From G963666535 sp963666535 (GTDB lineage: Bacteria; Bacillota; Clostridia; Oscillospirales; Oscillospiraceae), in assembly GCA_963666535.1 (NCBI GenBank), contig OY762913.1, forward strand, positions 1,054,001 through 1,118,000: a stretch of DNA of 64,000 nt, read 5' to 3'. Positions 1-7,439 of the stretch are shown here, piece by piece; within the stretch, counting starts at the first letter, position 1; every line of letters starts with the position of its first letter. The notes below the pieces were generated by a model. It did no database searches. It saw nothing but the letters and a program-made list of their open reading frames with translations, and was not told the DNA's origin. The position numbers were made by a program, and so were the translations under genes.

Positions 1-151
1 ATTCCTTCAGCTGCAGTGCAGCTTCCAGGGCGTTCATATCGTCAGGGTTTGTGATGGTTGCCATGGATGCGCGGTTCAGGGTGCCATCCTCGTTTACGGC
101 CACCTTGCCGGAGGTATCGGGGACCTGCTTGACACATACGATGATTTTCAT
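1..151 (-). CDS. etfB: Electron transfer flavoprotein beta subunit, N-terminal part (runs off window)
   Basis: This is the first 50 codons of EtfB on the minus strand; the rest lies left of the window. The translation starts MKIIVCVKQVPDT, the classic EtfB opening. EtfA/EtfB hands electrons to, or bifurcates with, butyryl-CoA dehydrogenase in the cytoplasm. The start at 151 has an AAGGAGG ribosome site about 7 nt upstream and sits 19 nt after the bcd stop, so it is in the same operon. Identity is firm by motif and context, although only a fragment is visible. Confidence 0.9.
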   Translation of the reverse strand, partial: MKIIVCVKQVPDTSGKVAVNEDGTLNRASMATITNPDDMNALEAALQLKE

Positions 152-170
152 TTTACCTATACCTCCTTAT

Positions 171-1313
171 TTACTTCACACCCAGAGCGCCAGCGATGAC
201 CATGCGCTGGACCTCAGACGTGCCTTCGTAGATCTCGGTGATCTTCGCGTCGCGCATCATGCGCTCCACAGGGTATTCACGGGTGTAGCCATAGCCACCG
301 AACAGCTGGACTGCGCGGCGGGTAACATCGCTTGCCGCCTCGGCGGCAAAGAGTTTTGCCATGGCGGCATCCATGGAATAGGGTTCATGGGCGTTTTTCT
401 TCATGGCTGCGGCATAAACCAAATGCTGGGCGGCCTGCATCCGGGTGTGCATATCGGCGATCTGGAACTGGGTGTTCTGGAACTGTGAAATGCGGCGGCC
501 GAACTGTACGCGCTCCTTGGTATATTTGATCGCCTCATCCACAGCGCCCTCGCCCAGACCCAGCGCCTGGGCGGCAATGCCGATCCGGCCGCCGTCCAGC
601 GTCTGCATGGCGATCTTAAAGCCTTTGCCTACTTTACCAAGCAGATTCTCTGCGGGAACGATGCAGTCTTCCATCACCAGCTCGCAGGTGGAGGAGCCCT
701 TGATGCCCATCTTCTTTTCGTGCTTTCCGATGGAGAAACCGGGGAAGTCCCGCTCCACAATAAATGCAGAAATGCCATGGTTGCCCAGCTTTTTATCCGT
801 CATGGCAAAGATAACGAACACATTTGCAAACCCTGCGTTGGTGATAAAGATTTTGGAACCGTTGAGTATGTAGTGATCTCCCTCCAGTACCGCAGTGGTC
901 TGCTGACCCGAAGCGTCGGTGCCGGCACCCGGCTCGGTGAGACCGAAGGCACCGACCCATTCGCCTGAGCATAACTTGGGCAAATATTTCATTTTCTGCG
1001 CCTCGGTGCCATGCTCATAGATGGGCGCGCAGCACAGGGATGTGTGAGCGGATACAATTACGCCGGTGGTACCGCAGACCTTGGAAAGCTCCTCCACAGC
1101 CATGGCGTAGGACAATACGTCGCCGCCGGCACCGCCGTATTCCTTTGGAAAATAAATACCCATCATGCCGAGTTTGGCCATTTTCTGAACGGTCTCCTCA
1201 GGAAAGCGCTCTTCCTCATCCACCGCTTCGGCAAGAGGCTTCACCTCGTTTTCCGCAAACTCACGGTACATTTTGCGGACGAGCTCGTGTTCTTTTGACA
1301 GCTTAAAATCCAT
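171..1313 (-). CDS. bcd: Butyryl-CoA dehydrogenase (short-chain acyl-CoA dehydrogenase)
   Basis: The 380-residue protein is a normal full-length acyl-CoA dehydrogenase that reduces crotonyl-CoA to butyryl-CoA with FAD and EtfAB. The helical N-terminal domain begins MDFKLSKEHELVRKMY. The flavin-binding middle holds AFGLTEPGAGTDA, and the catalytic base is Glu363 in the motif IYEGTSEVQRM. AGGAGG precedes the start. It lies between hbd and etfB with short gaps, so it is part of one crt-hbd-bcd-etfB transcript. The order differs from the crt-bcd-etfB-etfA-hbd order known in Clostridium. Use of another short-chain acyl-CoA cannot be excluded, but the context points to butyrate. Confidence 0.93.
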   Translation of the reverse strand: MDFKLSKEHELVRKMYREFAENEVKPLAEAVDEEERFPEETVQKMAKLGMMGIYFPKEYGGAGGDVLSYAMAVEELSKVCGTTGVIVSAHTSLCCAPIYEHGTEAQKMKYLPKLCSGEWVGAFGLTEPGAGTDASGQQTTAVLEGDHYILNGSKIFITNAGFANVFVIFAMTDKKLGNHGISAFIVERDFPGFSIGKHEKKMGIKGSSTCELVMEDCIVPAENLLGKVGKGFKIAMQTLDGGRIGIAAQALGLGEGAVDEAIKYTKERVQFGRRISQFQNTQFQIADMHTRMQAAQHLVYAAAMKKNAHEPYSMDAAMAKLFAAEAASDVTRRAVQLFGGYGYTREYPVERMMRDAKITEIYEGTSEVQRMVIAGALGVK

Positions 1314-1330
1314 TCTTCCTTCCTCCTATA

Positions 1331-2182
1331 TCACTTTTTAGAATAGTCGTAAAAACCCTTGCCGGTCTTTTTGCCCAACAGACCGCCGCGCACCATCTTG
1401 CGCAGCAACAAGGCGGCGTGGTACTTGGGATCGCCGGTTTCCGCATGCAGCGTATCCATGATGGACAGGCAGATGTCCAGCCCGATAAAATCACCCAGAG
1501 CCAACGGACCCATGGGATGGTTTGCGCCCAGCATCATGGCCTTGTCGATGCCTTCCACCGAAGCCACGCCCATTTCGTAGAGATTAATGGCGTCGTTGAT
1601 CATGGGCAGCAGCAGGCGGTTGACCACAAAGCCTGGGGCTTCGGCGACTTCCACAGGCTCCTTGCCAATTTCAATGGACAGCGCGTTGATGCTGTCAAAG
1701 GTAGACTGCGCGGTATTCACACCGCGGATCACCTCCACCAGTTTCATGACCGGGGCGGGATTGAAGAAATGCATCCCAATGACTTGCTGGGGGCGTTTTG
1801 TAGCAGAAGCGATGTCTGTGACCGAAATGGAAGAGGTATTCGAAGCGAAGATAGTTTCCGGTTTGCAGATCTCATCCAAATGTCCAAACACATTTTTTTT
1901 CACGTCAGGGCGTTCTGCAATGGCCTCGACCACTAGATCGGCATCTGACAGATCCTTGGGTTCGGTGGTAAAGGTAATGTGTGCCAGCAGCGCGGCCTTG
2001 GCGGCCTCGTCCATGCGTCCCTTAGACACATCCTTTGCCAGCGCGGCTTCCAGTTTTGAGGCAGCGGATTGAATAATTTGGTCGGAAATGTCCTGTACGG
2101 TGACGTCAAAGTTCTTGTTGGCAAAGACCTGTGCAATGCCCAGTCCCATTGTGCCGCCGCCGATCACAGCGATTTTTTTCAT
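1331..2182 (-). CDS. hbd: 3-hydroxybutyryl-CoA dehydrogenase
   Basis: The 283-residue enzyme reduces acetoacetyl-CoA to 3-hydroxybutyryl-CoA in the butyrate pathway. The N-terminal Rossmann fold has the dinucleotide motif GGGTMG at residues 8-13. The catalytic histidine is His138 in GMHFFNP, and the C-terminal dimerisation domain follows. Length matches the family (about 282). GGAGG lies 7-8 nt before the ATG. It is 17 nt upstream of bcd and separated from crt by a 171-nt gap that holds a strong hairpin, which may adjust relative expression. Confidence 0.95.
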   Translation of the reverse strand: MKKIAVIGGGTMGLGIAQVFANKNFDVTVQDISDQIIQSAASKLEAALAKDVSKGRMDEAAKAALLAHITFTTEPKDLSDADLVVEAIAERPDVKKNVFGHLDEICKPETIFASNTSSISVTDIASATKRPQQVIGMHFFNPAPVMKLVEVIRGVNTAQSTFDSINALSIEIGKEPVEVAEAPGFVVNRLLLPMINDAINLYEMGVASVEGIDKAMMLGANHPMGPLALGDFIGLDICLSIMDTLHAETGDPKYHAALLLRKMVRGGLLGKKTGKGFYDYSKK

Positions 2183-2265
2183 GATGAGTTCCTCCCGATT
2201 GTGTTAGATTTTGGTGAATATCTTAAATTTGTTTGACACGCTTGGTTTGACAGCCATGGCTGTGG

Positions 2266-2300
2266 GGATTCCCCGCCCGGCATTGCCGTGCGGGGAATCC
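2266..2300 (-). other. Strong intergenic hairpin between crt and hbd
   Basis: An 11-bp perfect stem (2266-2276 with 2290-2300, starting GGATTCCCCGC) encloses a second 4-bp stem (CGGC/GCCG) around a 3-nt loop. No T-tract follows on the minus strand, so it is not a standard terminator. By position it could be an mRNA-stabilising or partial-attenuation element in the crt-hbd transcript. This function is inference. Confidence 0.6.
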
Positions 2301-2353
2301 TTTGGTGCTAATGCAGTTCATGTGCCTTCTGCCCATAGGGAGCGTATATGTAA

Positions 2354-3130
2354 TTACTTGTTTTTAAATTCGACCAGTTTTTCTTTGCCTACAAAGGCGC
2401 GCATGGCATCCTTTTGATCCTCGGTGGAGAAGCAAAGGCCAAAAGCCTCCGCCTCGTAGGCGATTCCGGTGTATATGTCGGTTTGAAGCCCCCGGCGGAT
2501 GCAGCGCTTTGACTGCCGCACGGCAATCTGGGCATTGGCGGCAATGGAGCCTGCCAGCGCGAGAGCGGTGTTCATCAGTTCCTCGGGCGGGACCACCTGA
2601 CTGACTAAGCCAATTTCCTTGGCCTCGGCCGCGCCGATGACTTTGGCAGAGAGAATTAACTCCATGGCGTTAGACACACCGACAATACGAGCCATGCGCT
2701 GGGTTCCGCCGAAGCCGGGCGTGATGCCAAGACCGGTTTCCGGCTGGCCAAATTTAGCTTTTTCGCTGGCAATGCGGATGTCACAGGCCAGCGCCAGTTC
2801 ACAGCCGCCACCCAGAGCAAAGCCATTAATGGCTGCAATTACAGGTTTAGACATGTTTTCCAGACGAATAAAAATTTGGTTGCCAAAGTCGCCGAATCGT
2901 TTGGCTTCTACCGCGTTCAAATCCATCATTTGAGCGATGTCGGCACCGGCCACAAAGGACCGGCCCTCGCCGGTGAGAACCACCACGTAAATGGTATCAT
3001 TGGCTTCTACCGAAGTGATGGCAGAGTCTAACGCACTTAAAACCTCGACATTGAGGGCGTTGAGCGCCTCAGGGCGATTGATGGTGAGTATCCCGATGTG
3101 GCCCTGCTGTTCCAGCTTAATCAGCTCCAT
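2354..3130 (-). CDS. crt: 3-hydroxybutyryl-CoA dehydratase (crotonase)
   Basis: The 258-residue enoyl-CoA hydratase/isomerase family protein dehydrates 3-hydroxybutyryl-CoA to crotonyl-CoA. The oxyanion-hole segment AGADIAQM begins at residue 61. The two catalytic glutamates are visible as Glu111 (GGGCE) and Glu131 (PETGLG). I place the start at the ATG at 3130 because AGGAGG lies 8 nt upstream; an in-frame start at 3148 would sit before that site. It is first in the operon, about 125 nt after the candidate promoter. No thiolase gene is seen here, so acetoacetyl-CoA must be supplied by a gene elsewhere. Confidence 0.94.
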   Translation of the reverse strand: MELIKLEQQGHIGILTINRPEALNALNVEVLSALDSAITSVEANDTIYVVVLTGEGRSFVAGADIAQMMDLNAVEAKRFGDFGNQIFIRLENMSKPVIAAINGFALGGGCELALACDIRIASEKAKFGQPETGLGITPGFGGTQRMARIVGVSNAMELILSAKVIGAAEAKEIGLVSQVVPPEELMNTALALAGSIAANAQIAVRQSKRCIRRGLQTDIYTGIAYEAEAFGLCFSTEDQKDAMRAFVGKEKLVEFKNK

Positions 3131-3156
3131 GCACAATTCCTCCTGCAATTTAATAT

Positions 3157-3174
3157 GTTAGTTAATTAACAAAC
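3157..3174. promoter_or_regulatory. Near-perfect 18-bp palindrome in the crt leader
   Basis: GTTAGTTAATTAACAAAC differs from its own reverse complement at only one symmetric pair. It lies between the promoter and the crt ribosome site. The shape is that of an operator for a dimeric repressor (TetR, MarR or Rex-like). The binding protein cannot be named from sequence. Confidence 0.4.
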
Positions 3175-3233
3175 AAACTCAAATAAAAAATAGCAATAGC
3201 CACAGGGACTACTGAACTACTTAAGTCACGACA

Positions 3234-3251
3234 TCGATAATAATTTAACAA
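3234..3251 (-). promoter_or_regulatory. Candidate Rex (redox repressor) operator
   Basis: On the minus strand the 18 nt read TTGTTAAATTATTATCGA. The Rex consensus in Firmicutes is TTGTTAA-N4-TTAACAA. The first half matches fully and the second 5 of 7. It starts 4 nt after the -10 box, so a bound repressor would block transcription. Rex control of crt/bcd/hbd operons by NADH/NAD+ is known in Clostridia; its use here is inferred. Confidence 0.45.
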
Positions 3252-3255
3252 TGTA

Positions 3256-3284
3256 ACTATACACCAATTTTGTCGTTTTTGCAA
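3256..3284 (-). promoter_or_regulatory. Sigma-A promoter of the crt-hbd-bcd-etfB operon
   Basis: On the minus strand there is a -35 box TTGCAA (3279-3284), a 17-nt spacer and a -10 box TATAGT (3256-3261). Start of transcription would be near 3249, inside the Rex-like site. Box quality and spacing are good. Confidence 0.65.
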
Positions 3285-3387
3285 GCAAATTTAATTGTAG
3301 TTACGTGAAAGAAAGGATTGAGGGTGAACGAAAAAACTGGCATCCTATTTGGGAGATTGAATTCCAGTATTTCCTCCATAAGGGAAG

Positions 3388-3418
3388 AAAAAAGACCTCA
3401 TCCAAAAGACGGAGGTCT
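3388..3418 (-). terminator. Orphan rho-independent terminator, minus strand
   Basis: Stem AGACCTC / GAGGTCT (arms near 3412-3418 and 3393-3399) is followed on the minus strand by TTTTTT. No real gene is seen upstream of it on that strand. Confidence 0.6.
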
Positions 3419-3604
3419 GAAAGTACAATGGGGCGCCAGGAAAAGCCTACCAAACGGTTATATGAGGGGCAAAATCGGATCACACCCACAGGTGAAAAAA
3501 TGACTTTCTTTTTTACAAAGGGAAATTCTGTCCTTTACTGGATCGTAAATTGCAGTATGCTCTAAGCGGTCAAGCGCACAGACCAACTCTGCTGTTATCA
3601 TGCA

Positions 3605-3640
3605 AGTACCGCCACCATACAATTGGTGGCGGTACTTTTA
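3605..3640 (+). terminator. Orphan terminator hairpin, plus strand
   Basis: A 12-bp perfect stem AGTACCGCCACC (3605-3616) / GGTGGCGGTACT (3625-3636) with an 8-nt loop is followed by TTTA. The T-tract is short. No intact plus-strand gene ends just before it. Confidence 0.5.
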
Positions 3641-3857
3641 TGTGCAGGCAGTTCCACAAAGTGGTATCCGGGAAAAGCGGGAGGAAAATATTCTAAAAGA
3701 ATTATTAAAATTCTGTCAGCAAAGGGGACTATAGCTCGTTATATAAGGGAAGCGTCGCGTCAGAGAGCTAAGCAATGTTGAAAATAGTTTGCAACGGAAC
3801 GACCGAACCCAATGGAATTAAAGACTTCTTCGTTTTGCTTGGAATTTAGGCGGCGCT

Positions 3858-4396
3858 ATGCAAAAGCAGTAAGCTAATAGTACGAAAAAAATCACACGCC
3901 GCAGTATTGCAATAATAACCGTATTGTTTTTCTTTTCTTTAATATTGAATATATTCCAATACAGAGGAGTGTCAGTATTCTTTCGCCTAAAAGGGACCTA
4001 CTGTACAGATTTCGATTTACCTGGTGGAGGAGAATATCTGATTTTTGATGATAACAGAAACTATTGCAGGTATATACAAACCGAAGGGATACTAGAGAAT
4101 GGTACGTATGTAGGGGCTGGAGAAGGACCTCCCACTTGGTCAAGACTGGAGTCCAGTAAATAGAAGATTTACTGGACAACATTTACATGGCATGAGACAA
4201 TAATTCCACAGGTCGATCATAGACGCTGTAATGAATGAAGGCTTAGCGGTGTGCAATACTCAGATGATTATTATGGATATGATATTGTCCTCAGTTTTGC
4301 CAATACTGTTTGTGCCTATGAAGCAAATCGCTTCAATGAAAAGTATATTTCAGGCTCAAATCCGGATTTGTCCTTCCCGATGACATACATAGTCTA
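3858..4396 (+). pseudogene. Decayed gene for a small membrane-anchored protein
   Basis: A single reading frame begins with an ATG at 3858 behind AGGCGG but meets TAA at codon 5 (3870-3872). It continues with a signal-anchor-like stretch (KKITRRS then a hydrophobic run) and a soluble part containing GEYLIFDDNRNYCRY, to TAG at 4161-4163. After a further stop at 4236, the same frame gives another protein-like stretch (DDYYGYDIVLSFANTVCAYE) ending at 4396. Three in-frame stops in protein-like sequence indicate a pseudogene. I do not recognise the family. The 3' part may belong to a different lost gene. Confidence 0.45.
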
Positions 4397-4495
4397 GTTT
4401 TATGGCTTGACTCTTGCTTACCCGATGTAATTTAAATATGCTCGGTGGTAAGCTCTATTCTTTTGGCTCTCTTATTTTTAGTGAGGAATCATAAT

Positions 4496-5017
4496 ATGAA
4501 TATCCGAAAAATGTTTGCGAACACAACGGGATGCCGCATCCTATTAATGTTAATGCTTATTTCAAGTGTCGCTGTATACGCGATTGAACTGATATATGAA
4601 CAGGTTCGCGGCAACAAATTTTTCCTCATTAACCTTGCTTTTTGGTGCATATTCTTGTTGTGTTACGGCCGCCACAAAGGGAGAAACACTAAAGTCAGTA
4701 AAGCTGCCGCGATCCTATTGATTGTGATCTATTTGGCCTTTGGCGTATTTTATACGATGTCACTTCCCACGTATACTTACTATCAGGCGGTTGAGCGAGT
4801 GAAAAACGCACAATCCATGGATGAGGGGGTGAAATTGATTTCCCCCCGGCGCTATAGAACTCTTTTTACGGGTACAACAGATAGCGGCATGATTCCCACA
4901 CGCTATTATACCATGGCCTTTGAGGGACAGAAAACCATATTGTATTACTTTGACCCATACCTTGGCTCATTTAATTCCGTAGATTTACAGCAATATGGCT
5001 TTACTCTATTTAATTAA
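4496..5017 (+). CDS. Unknown membrane protein, first of a triad
   Basis: I do not recognise this protein. From the ATG at 4496, which has GAGGA about 8 nt upstream, it has 173 residues. There are three predicted membrane helices (near residues 12-33, 40-57 and 69-91), then a soluble C-terminal segment of about 80 residues rich in Tyr and Thr. A GTG at 4445 would add 17 residues and a further hydrophobic stretch but has no ribosome site. Two more unknown membrane proteins follow on the same strand. Function is unknown; immunity, sensing or envelope roles are all possible. Confidence 0.6.
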   Translation: MNIRKMFANTTGCRILLMLMLISSVAVYAIELIYEQVRGNKFFLINLAFWCIFLLCYGRHKGRNTKVSKAAAILLIVIYLAFGVFYTMSLPTYTYYQAVERVKNAQSMDEGVKLISPRRYRTLFTGTTDSGMIPTRYYTMAFEGQKTILYYFDPYLGSFNSVDLQQYGFTLFN

Positions 5018-5050
5018 TCATGCATACTGAATAAAGGACAAATTATTAGT

Positions 5051-5075
5051 AACTTACCCGTTAGGAGCTGATGCC
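5051..5075 (+). repeat. Translation-leader repeat, copy 1
   Basis: This 25-nt stretch matches 5685-5709 at 23 of 25 positions. It carries the AGGAG ribosome site of the next gene and an ATG that opens a three-codon frame, ATG CCC TGG then TGA, overlapping the GTG start at 5079. A leader this well kept between two otherwise unlike genes suggests duplication or selected translational control. Confidence 0.7.
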
Positions 5076-5078
5076 CTG

Positions 5079-5603
5079 GTGAATATTACTACAATTGAGC
5101 CTAGTCAATGCCAACAAAAATCTGTCACCTTCAAAAAAGTACTTGGCTGTATTCTAGTGATTTCTATCTGGCTTCTTGCAGTCTACCTCAACTATTTTCT
5201 TAATCAAAATATTCGGTCTTCAGAAATTGAAACAGCAATCCCCGCACAATGGAGTGGAGCCGAAGTGACAGACATAAAGCCTTTGGGAATCAGTAAGGTG
5301 GTTCTTTTTAACATGGACAACAAACCATGCTTTACCTTCCTGATCAAGACACCTTTTTTTGACCGGTATTCCATTGCATGGCCACCTGTTCCAATTGAGG
5401 ATCTTGGTACGTCAGTTAAATTGCAGGATTTTGTCGCTACCTATTATGTCGTAATCACTCCAACGGGAGAACTGAATTTGCTTGGCACGAATTACTTTCT
5501 CCATAAGGGCATTGTCCTTTGGAATGTTGTGTTATTAATGGCAGCATACTATGGGGCTATCCGGATTTTCCTGTATTTTCGCCATAGAAAGATAAGCGAT
5601 TAA
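5079..5603 (+). CDS. Unknown membrane protein, second of a triad
   Basis: The 174-residue protein is not recognised. It has a cytoplasmic N-terminus, a membrane helix near residues 21-41, an outside domain of about 100 residues, and a second helix near 143-165 with a basic tail (RHRK). The GTG start at 5079 lies 11 nt after AGGAG, and a tiny upstream frame ends over it. It lies 61 nt after the first triad gene and 106 nt before the third. Nothing catalytic is visible. Confidence 0.6.
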   Translation: MNITTIEPSQCQQKSVTFKKVLGCILVISIWLLAVYLNYFLNQNIRSSEIETAIPAQWSGAEVTDIKPLGISKVVLFNMDNKPCFTFLIKTPFFDRYSIAWPPVPIEDLGTSVKLQDFVATYYVVITPTGELNLLGTNYFLHKGIVLWNVVLLMAAYYGAIRIFLYFRHRKISD

Positions 5604-5656
5604 GAAGACAAAACTTACGGCGTGTAGGTGATTCGACTGTAGTTTTAAGCAATCCA

Positions 5657-5686
5657 TTGAGCAATATTTTTCCAGCGTATTATAAA
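5657..5686 (+). promoter_or_regulatory. Weak candidate promoter before the third triad gene
   Basis: TTGAGC (5657-5662), an 18-nt spacer and TATAAA (5681-5686). The match is modest and overlaps the leader repeat. The 106-nt gap leaves room for a separate promoter. Confidence 0.3.
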
Positions 5687-5709
5687 CTTACCCTTTAGGA
5701 GTTGATGCC
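5685..5709 (+). repeat. Translation-leader repeat, copy 2
   Basis: Second copy of the 25-nt leader (23/25 identical to 5051-5075). AGGAG at 5697-5701 lies 8 nt before the GTG start at 5710. The ATG at 5704 opens a two-codon frame (ATG CCG then TGA) that overlaps that GTG. Confidence 0.7.
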
Positions 5710-6342
5710 GTGAAAAGTCAGGGAAAAGAAAGCATCGTGTTAGAGGCCTTTCAGATCTTTTTGCTGCCCGCTTTTTTTGTGAGTCTGATCTACCGGGCTA
5801 AATTAGCTTTTGATATGGAGGACGGGCGCTTTGCGCCCAACGGCACGGTCTTTGTACTGGGGGTTCTTACAGTTTTGACCGCCGCAAACCTTATTTTGTG
5901 GTGTGTATCGAAAGCCACCCGCTATTTGCACGTAACCACCCCCATTTTTTTGGTGGGCGTGGTTGGATGCATCCTGCTGACGCAGATTGCGTATGCGTTG
6001 CCCGACCAGTTCGACTCGTATGGGGGGAAGAGATTTATCGCAAGCGTGACGGCGGATAGGGTGGCAGAACTCACTTCGGATAGAAGCCCTCATATTTATT
6101 ATTTGGGCAGTAAAGAGGATGAACAATTCCCGAGAATTCGCACTTTGGCGGGGAAATACAATGTCATAGTGTACCACTATGACACAGAGATTGACTTAGG
6201 TGCGGCAAGCGTATTTGATGTATCTAAGCTGCCTGCCGTCATTAAGACTGTGGGGGGGCGAGTCAGCTATTTTGCCGAGGGTGCCCTTGATTTGGCGAAA
6301 CTGGAAGAACTGTTTCAAAGCACCTCAACTGTGTATTACTGA
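5710..6342 (+). CDS. Membrane protein with a thioredoxin-like domain lacking CXXC
   Basis: The 210-residue protein has three predicted membrane helices (near residues 11-30, 44-66 and 74-95). A soluble C-terminal domain of about 100 residues, probably outside, follows. That domain reads like a thioredoxin fold: a strand HIYYLG, a helix, a strand YNVIVYHYDTE, then KLPAVI at the usual cis-proline position and GGRVSYFAEG. The Cys-X-X-Cys active site is replaced (SKEDEQ), so disulfide chemistry is unlikely. It resembles bacteriocin accessory-type thioredoxin domains in outline only. The fold call is inference from pattern and the role is unknown. Confidence 0.6.
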   Translation: MKSQGKESIVLEAFQIFLLPAFFVSLIYRAKLAFDMEDGRFAPNGTVFVLGVLTVLTAANLILWCVSKATRYLHVTTPIFLVGVVGCILLTQIAYALPDQFDSYGGKRFIASVTADRVAELTSDRSPHIYYLGSKEDEQFPRIRTLAGKYNVIVYHYDTEIDLGAASVFDVSKLPAVIKTVGGRVSYFAEGALDLAKLEELFQSTSTVYY

Positions 6343-6406
6343 GGTGTAAATCAGCATAAGCAGGGCCACTCTGCTTCAAACGGGAAAAGGCGCATGGCAG
6401 CCAATG

Positions 6407-6437
6407 GCCTCCTGTCGTAAAAACTACGGCAGGAGGC
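6407..6437 (+). terminator. Terminator after the membrane triad
   Basis: A 13-bp stem (6407-6419 with 6425-6437, one G-T pair) and a 5-nt loop are followed by TTGGTT. It lies 65 nt after the third triad gene. The weak T-tract lowers confidence. Confidence 0.55.
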
Positions 6438-6580
6438 TTGGTTATGTCAAAAAGTTATACTCAAGTAAACGCACTGTAAAAAGAGATATTTGCACATAAG
6501 CGCGATTGAGCAGGAAACAGATGGAGAATCTGATTGCCGGCACAATCTAAGATAGAACGGAGTATTTTGGGATCTCCTGA

Positions 6581-6652
6581 TTTGCAAGATTAAATTCCAC
6601 TTGCCCCTTTGCATGACTAAATTCCACCCAGTTCAAAAACTGGGTGGAATTT
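6581..6652. repeat. Cluster of short direct and inverted repeats
   Basis: Two direct repeats, TTTGCAAGATTAAATTCCAC (6581-6600) and a copy at 6608-6627 with 2 mismatches, are followed by a 15-bp perfect hairpin (6619-6633 with 6638-6652, loop CAAA). Its 3' arm is an inverted copy of the TAAATTCCAC core. Multiple spaced repeats like this are typical of IS ends (for example IS21 type), but no transposase remains here. The origin is inference. Confidence 0.5.
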
Positions 6653-6759
6653 AACTTTTCAATTGAGGAGAAAAAGGATTGAGACTCGGTACAGCGGGCT
6701 GTCTCTTTACAAATCATAGGTGCAAGGGTAAAATGAACCGAAAAGGAGTGAGCTGTGGA

Positions 6760-7428
6760 GTGGAACTGACCGAAATTTTAAAAAGGGCAGATCACACGTT
6801 GCTGAAGCCGGATGCCACATGGGAGCAGATTCGGCAGGTGTGCGACGAAGGGGTGAAGTACGGATGCGCCAGTGTATGCATCCCAGCCAGCTTTGTGCAT
6901 CGGGCGGCTGAGTATTTCGCAGGGAAGCTGCCGGTGTGTACCGTAATTGGATTCCCAAATGGCTATATGACTACGCCGGTCAAGGTGTTTGAGACCAAGG
7001 ATGCGCTGCAGAATGGTGCGGACGAAATCGACATGGTGATCAACATTGGTATGGCAAAGGTGGGCGACTGGGACGGCGTCCTACAGGAAATTAAGGCGGT
7101 TCGCGCGGCGAGTCGGGGTTATGTCTTGAAGGTCATTGTGGAGACATGTTTGCTGACGCAGGCGGAGAAGATAGCATTATGTGGGATCGTGTCCCAGTCC
7201 GGCGCGGATTATATCAAGACTTCCACGGGGTTCTCTGAGGGCGGGGCCACGCGGGAGGATGTGGCGCTGTTCAGGGAACACCTTGCGCCCCATGTGAAAA
7301 TTAAGGCTGCCGGCGGGATCACCACCCTGCAGGATGCGGAGGACTTTATCGCATTGGGCGCCGATCGGTTGGGTACCAGCCGCATTGTGAAGCTGGCAAA
7401 GGAACTGGAGGCCGAACCCCGGCGGTGA
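6760..7428 (+). CDS. deoC: Deoxyribose-phosphate aldolase
   Basis: The enzyme splits 2-deoxyribose-5-phosphate into glyceraldehyde-3-phosphate and acetaldehyde in deoxynucleoside breakdown. From the GTG at 6760 it has 222 residues, the normal size. The Schiff-base lysine is Lys153 in YIKTSTGF, the proton-relay lysine is Lys182 in KIKAAGG, and Asp91 is in EIDMVINIG. AAGGAG lies 11 nt upstream of this GTG; an ATG at 6733 would precede it and add nine residues. It stands alone between repeats on the left and a strong bidirectional terminator on the right. Confidence 0.92.
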   Translation: MELTEILKRADHTLLKPDATWEQIRQVCDEGVKYGCASVCIPASFVHRAAEYFAGKLPVCTVIGFPNGYMTTPVKVFETKDALQNGADEIDMVINIGMAKVGDWDGVLQEIKAVRAASRGYVLKVIVETCLLTQAEKIALCGIVSQSGADYIKTSTGFSEGGATREDVALFREHLAPHVKIKAAGGITTLQDAEDFIALGADRLGTSRIVKLAKELEAEPRR

Positions 7429-7439
7429 AGATAAAAGGA

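Larger units (their letters stand above)
3285..3857. other. Gap without a credible gene, apart from two orphan terminators
   Basis: About 570 bases in which open frames are short, lack ribosome sites and have no recognisable protein features. The only clear structures are the two terminator-like hairpins listed separately. Neither lies behind an intact gene, which suggests deletion or decay of former genes here. Confidence 0.5.

Noticed and set aside
3305..3565. Plus-strand frame of 86 codons starting with GTG
   Set aside because: No ribosome site, no recognisable features, and it runs through the minus-strand terminator at 3388-3418.
6581..6652. Possible CRISPR-type repeat
   Set aside because: Only two direct copies, 7 nt apart end to end, with no spacers and no cas genes.
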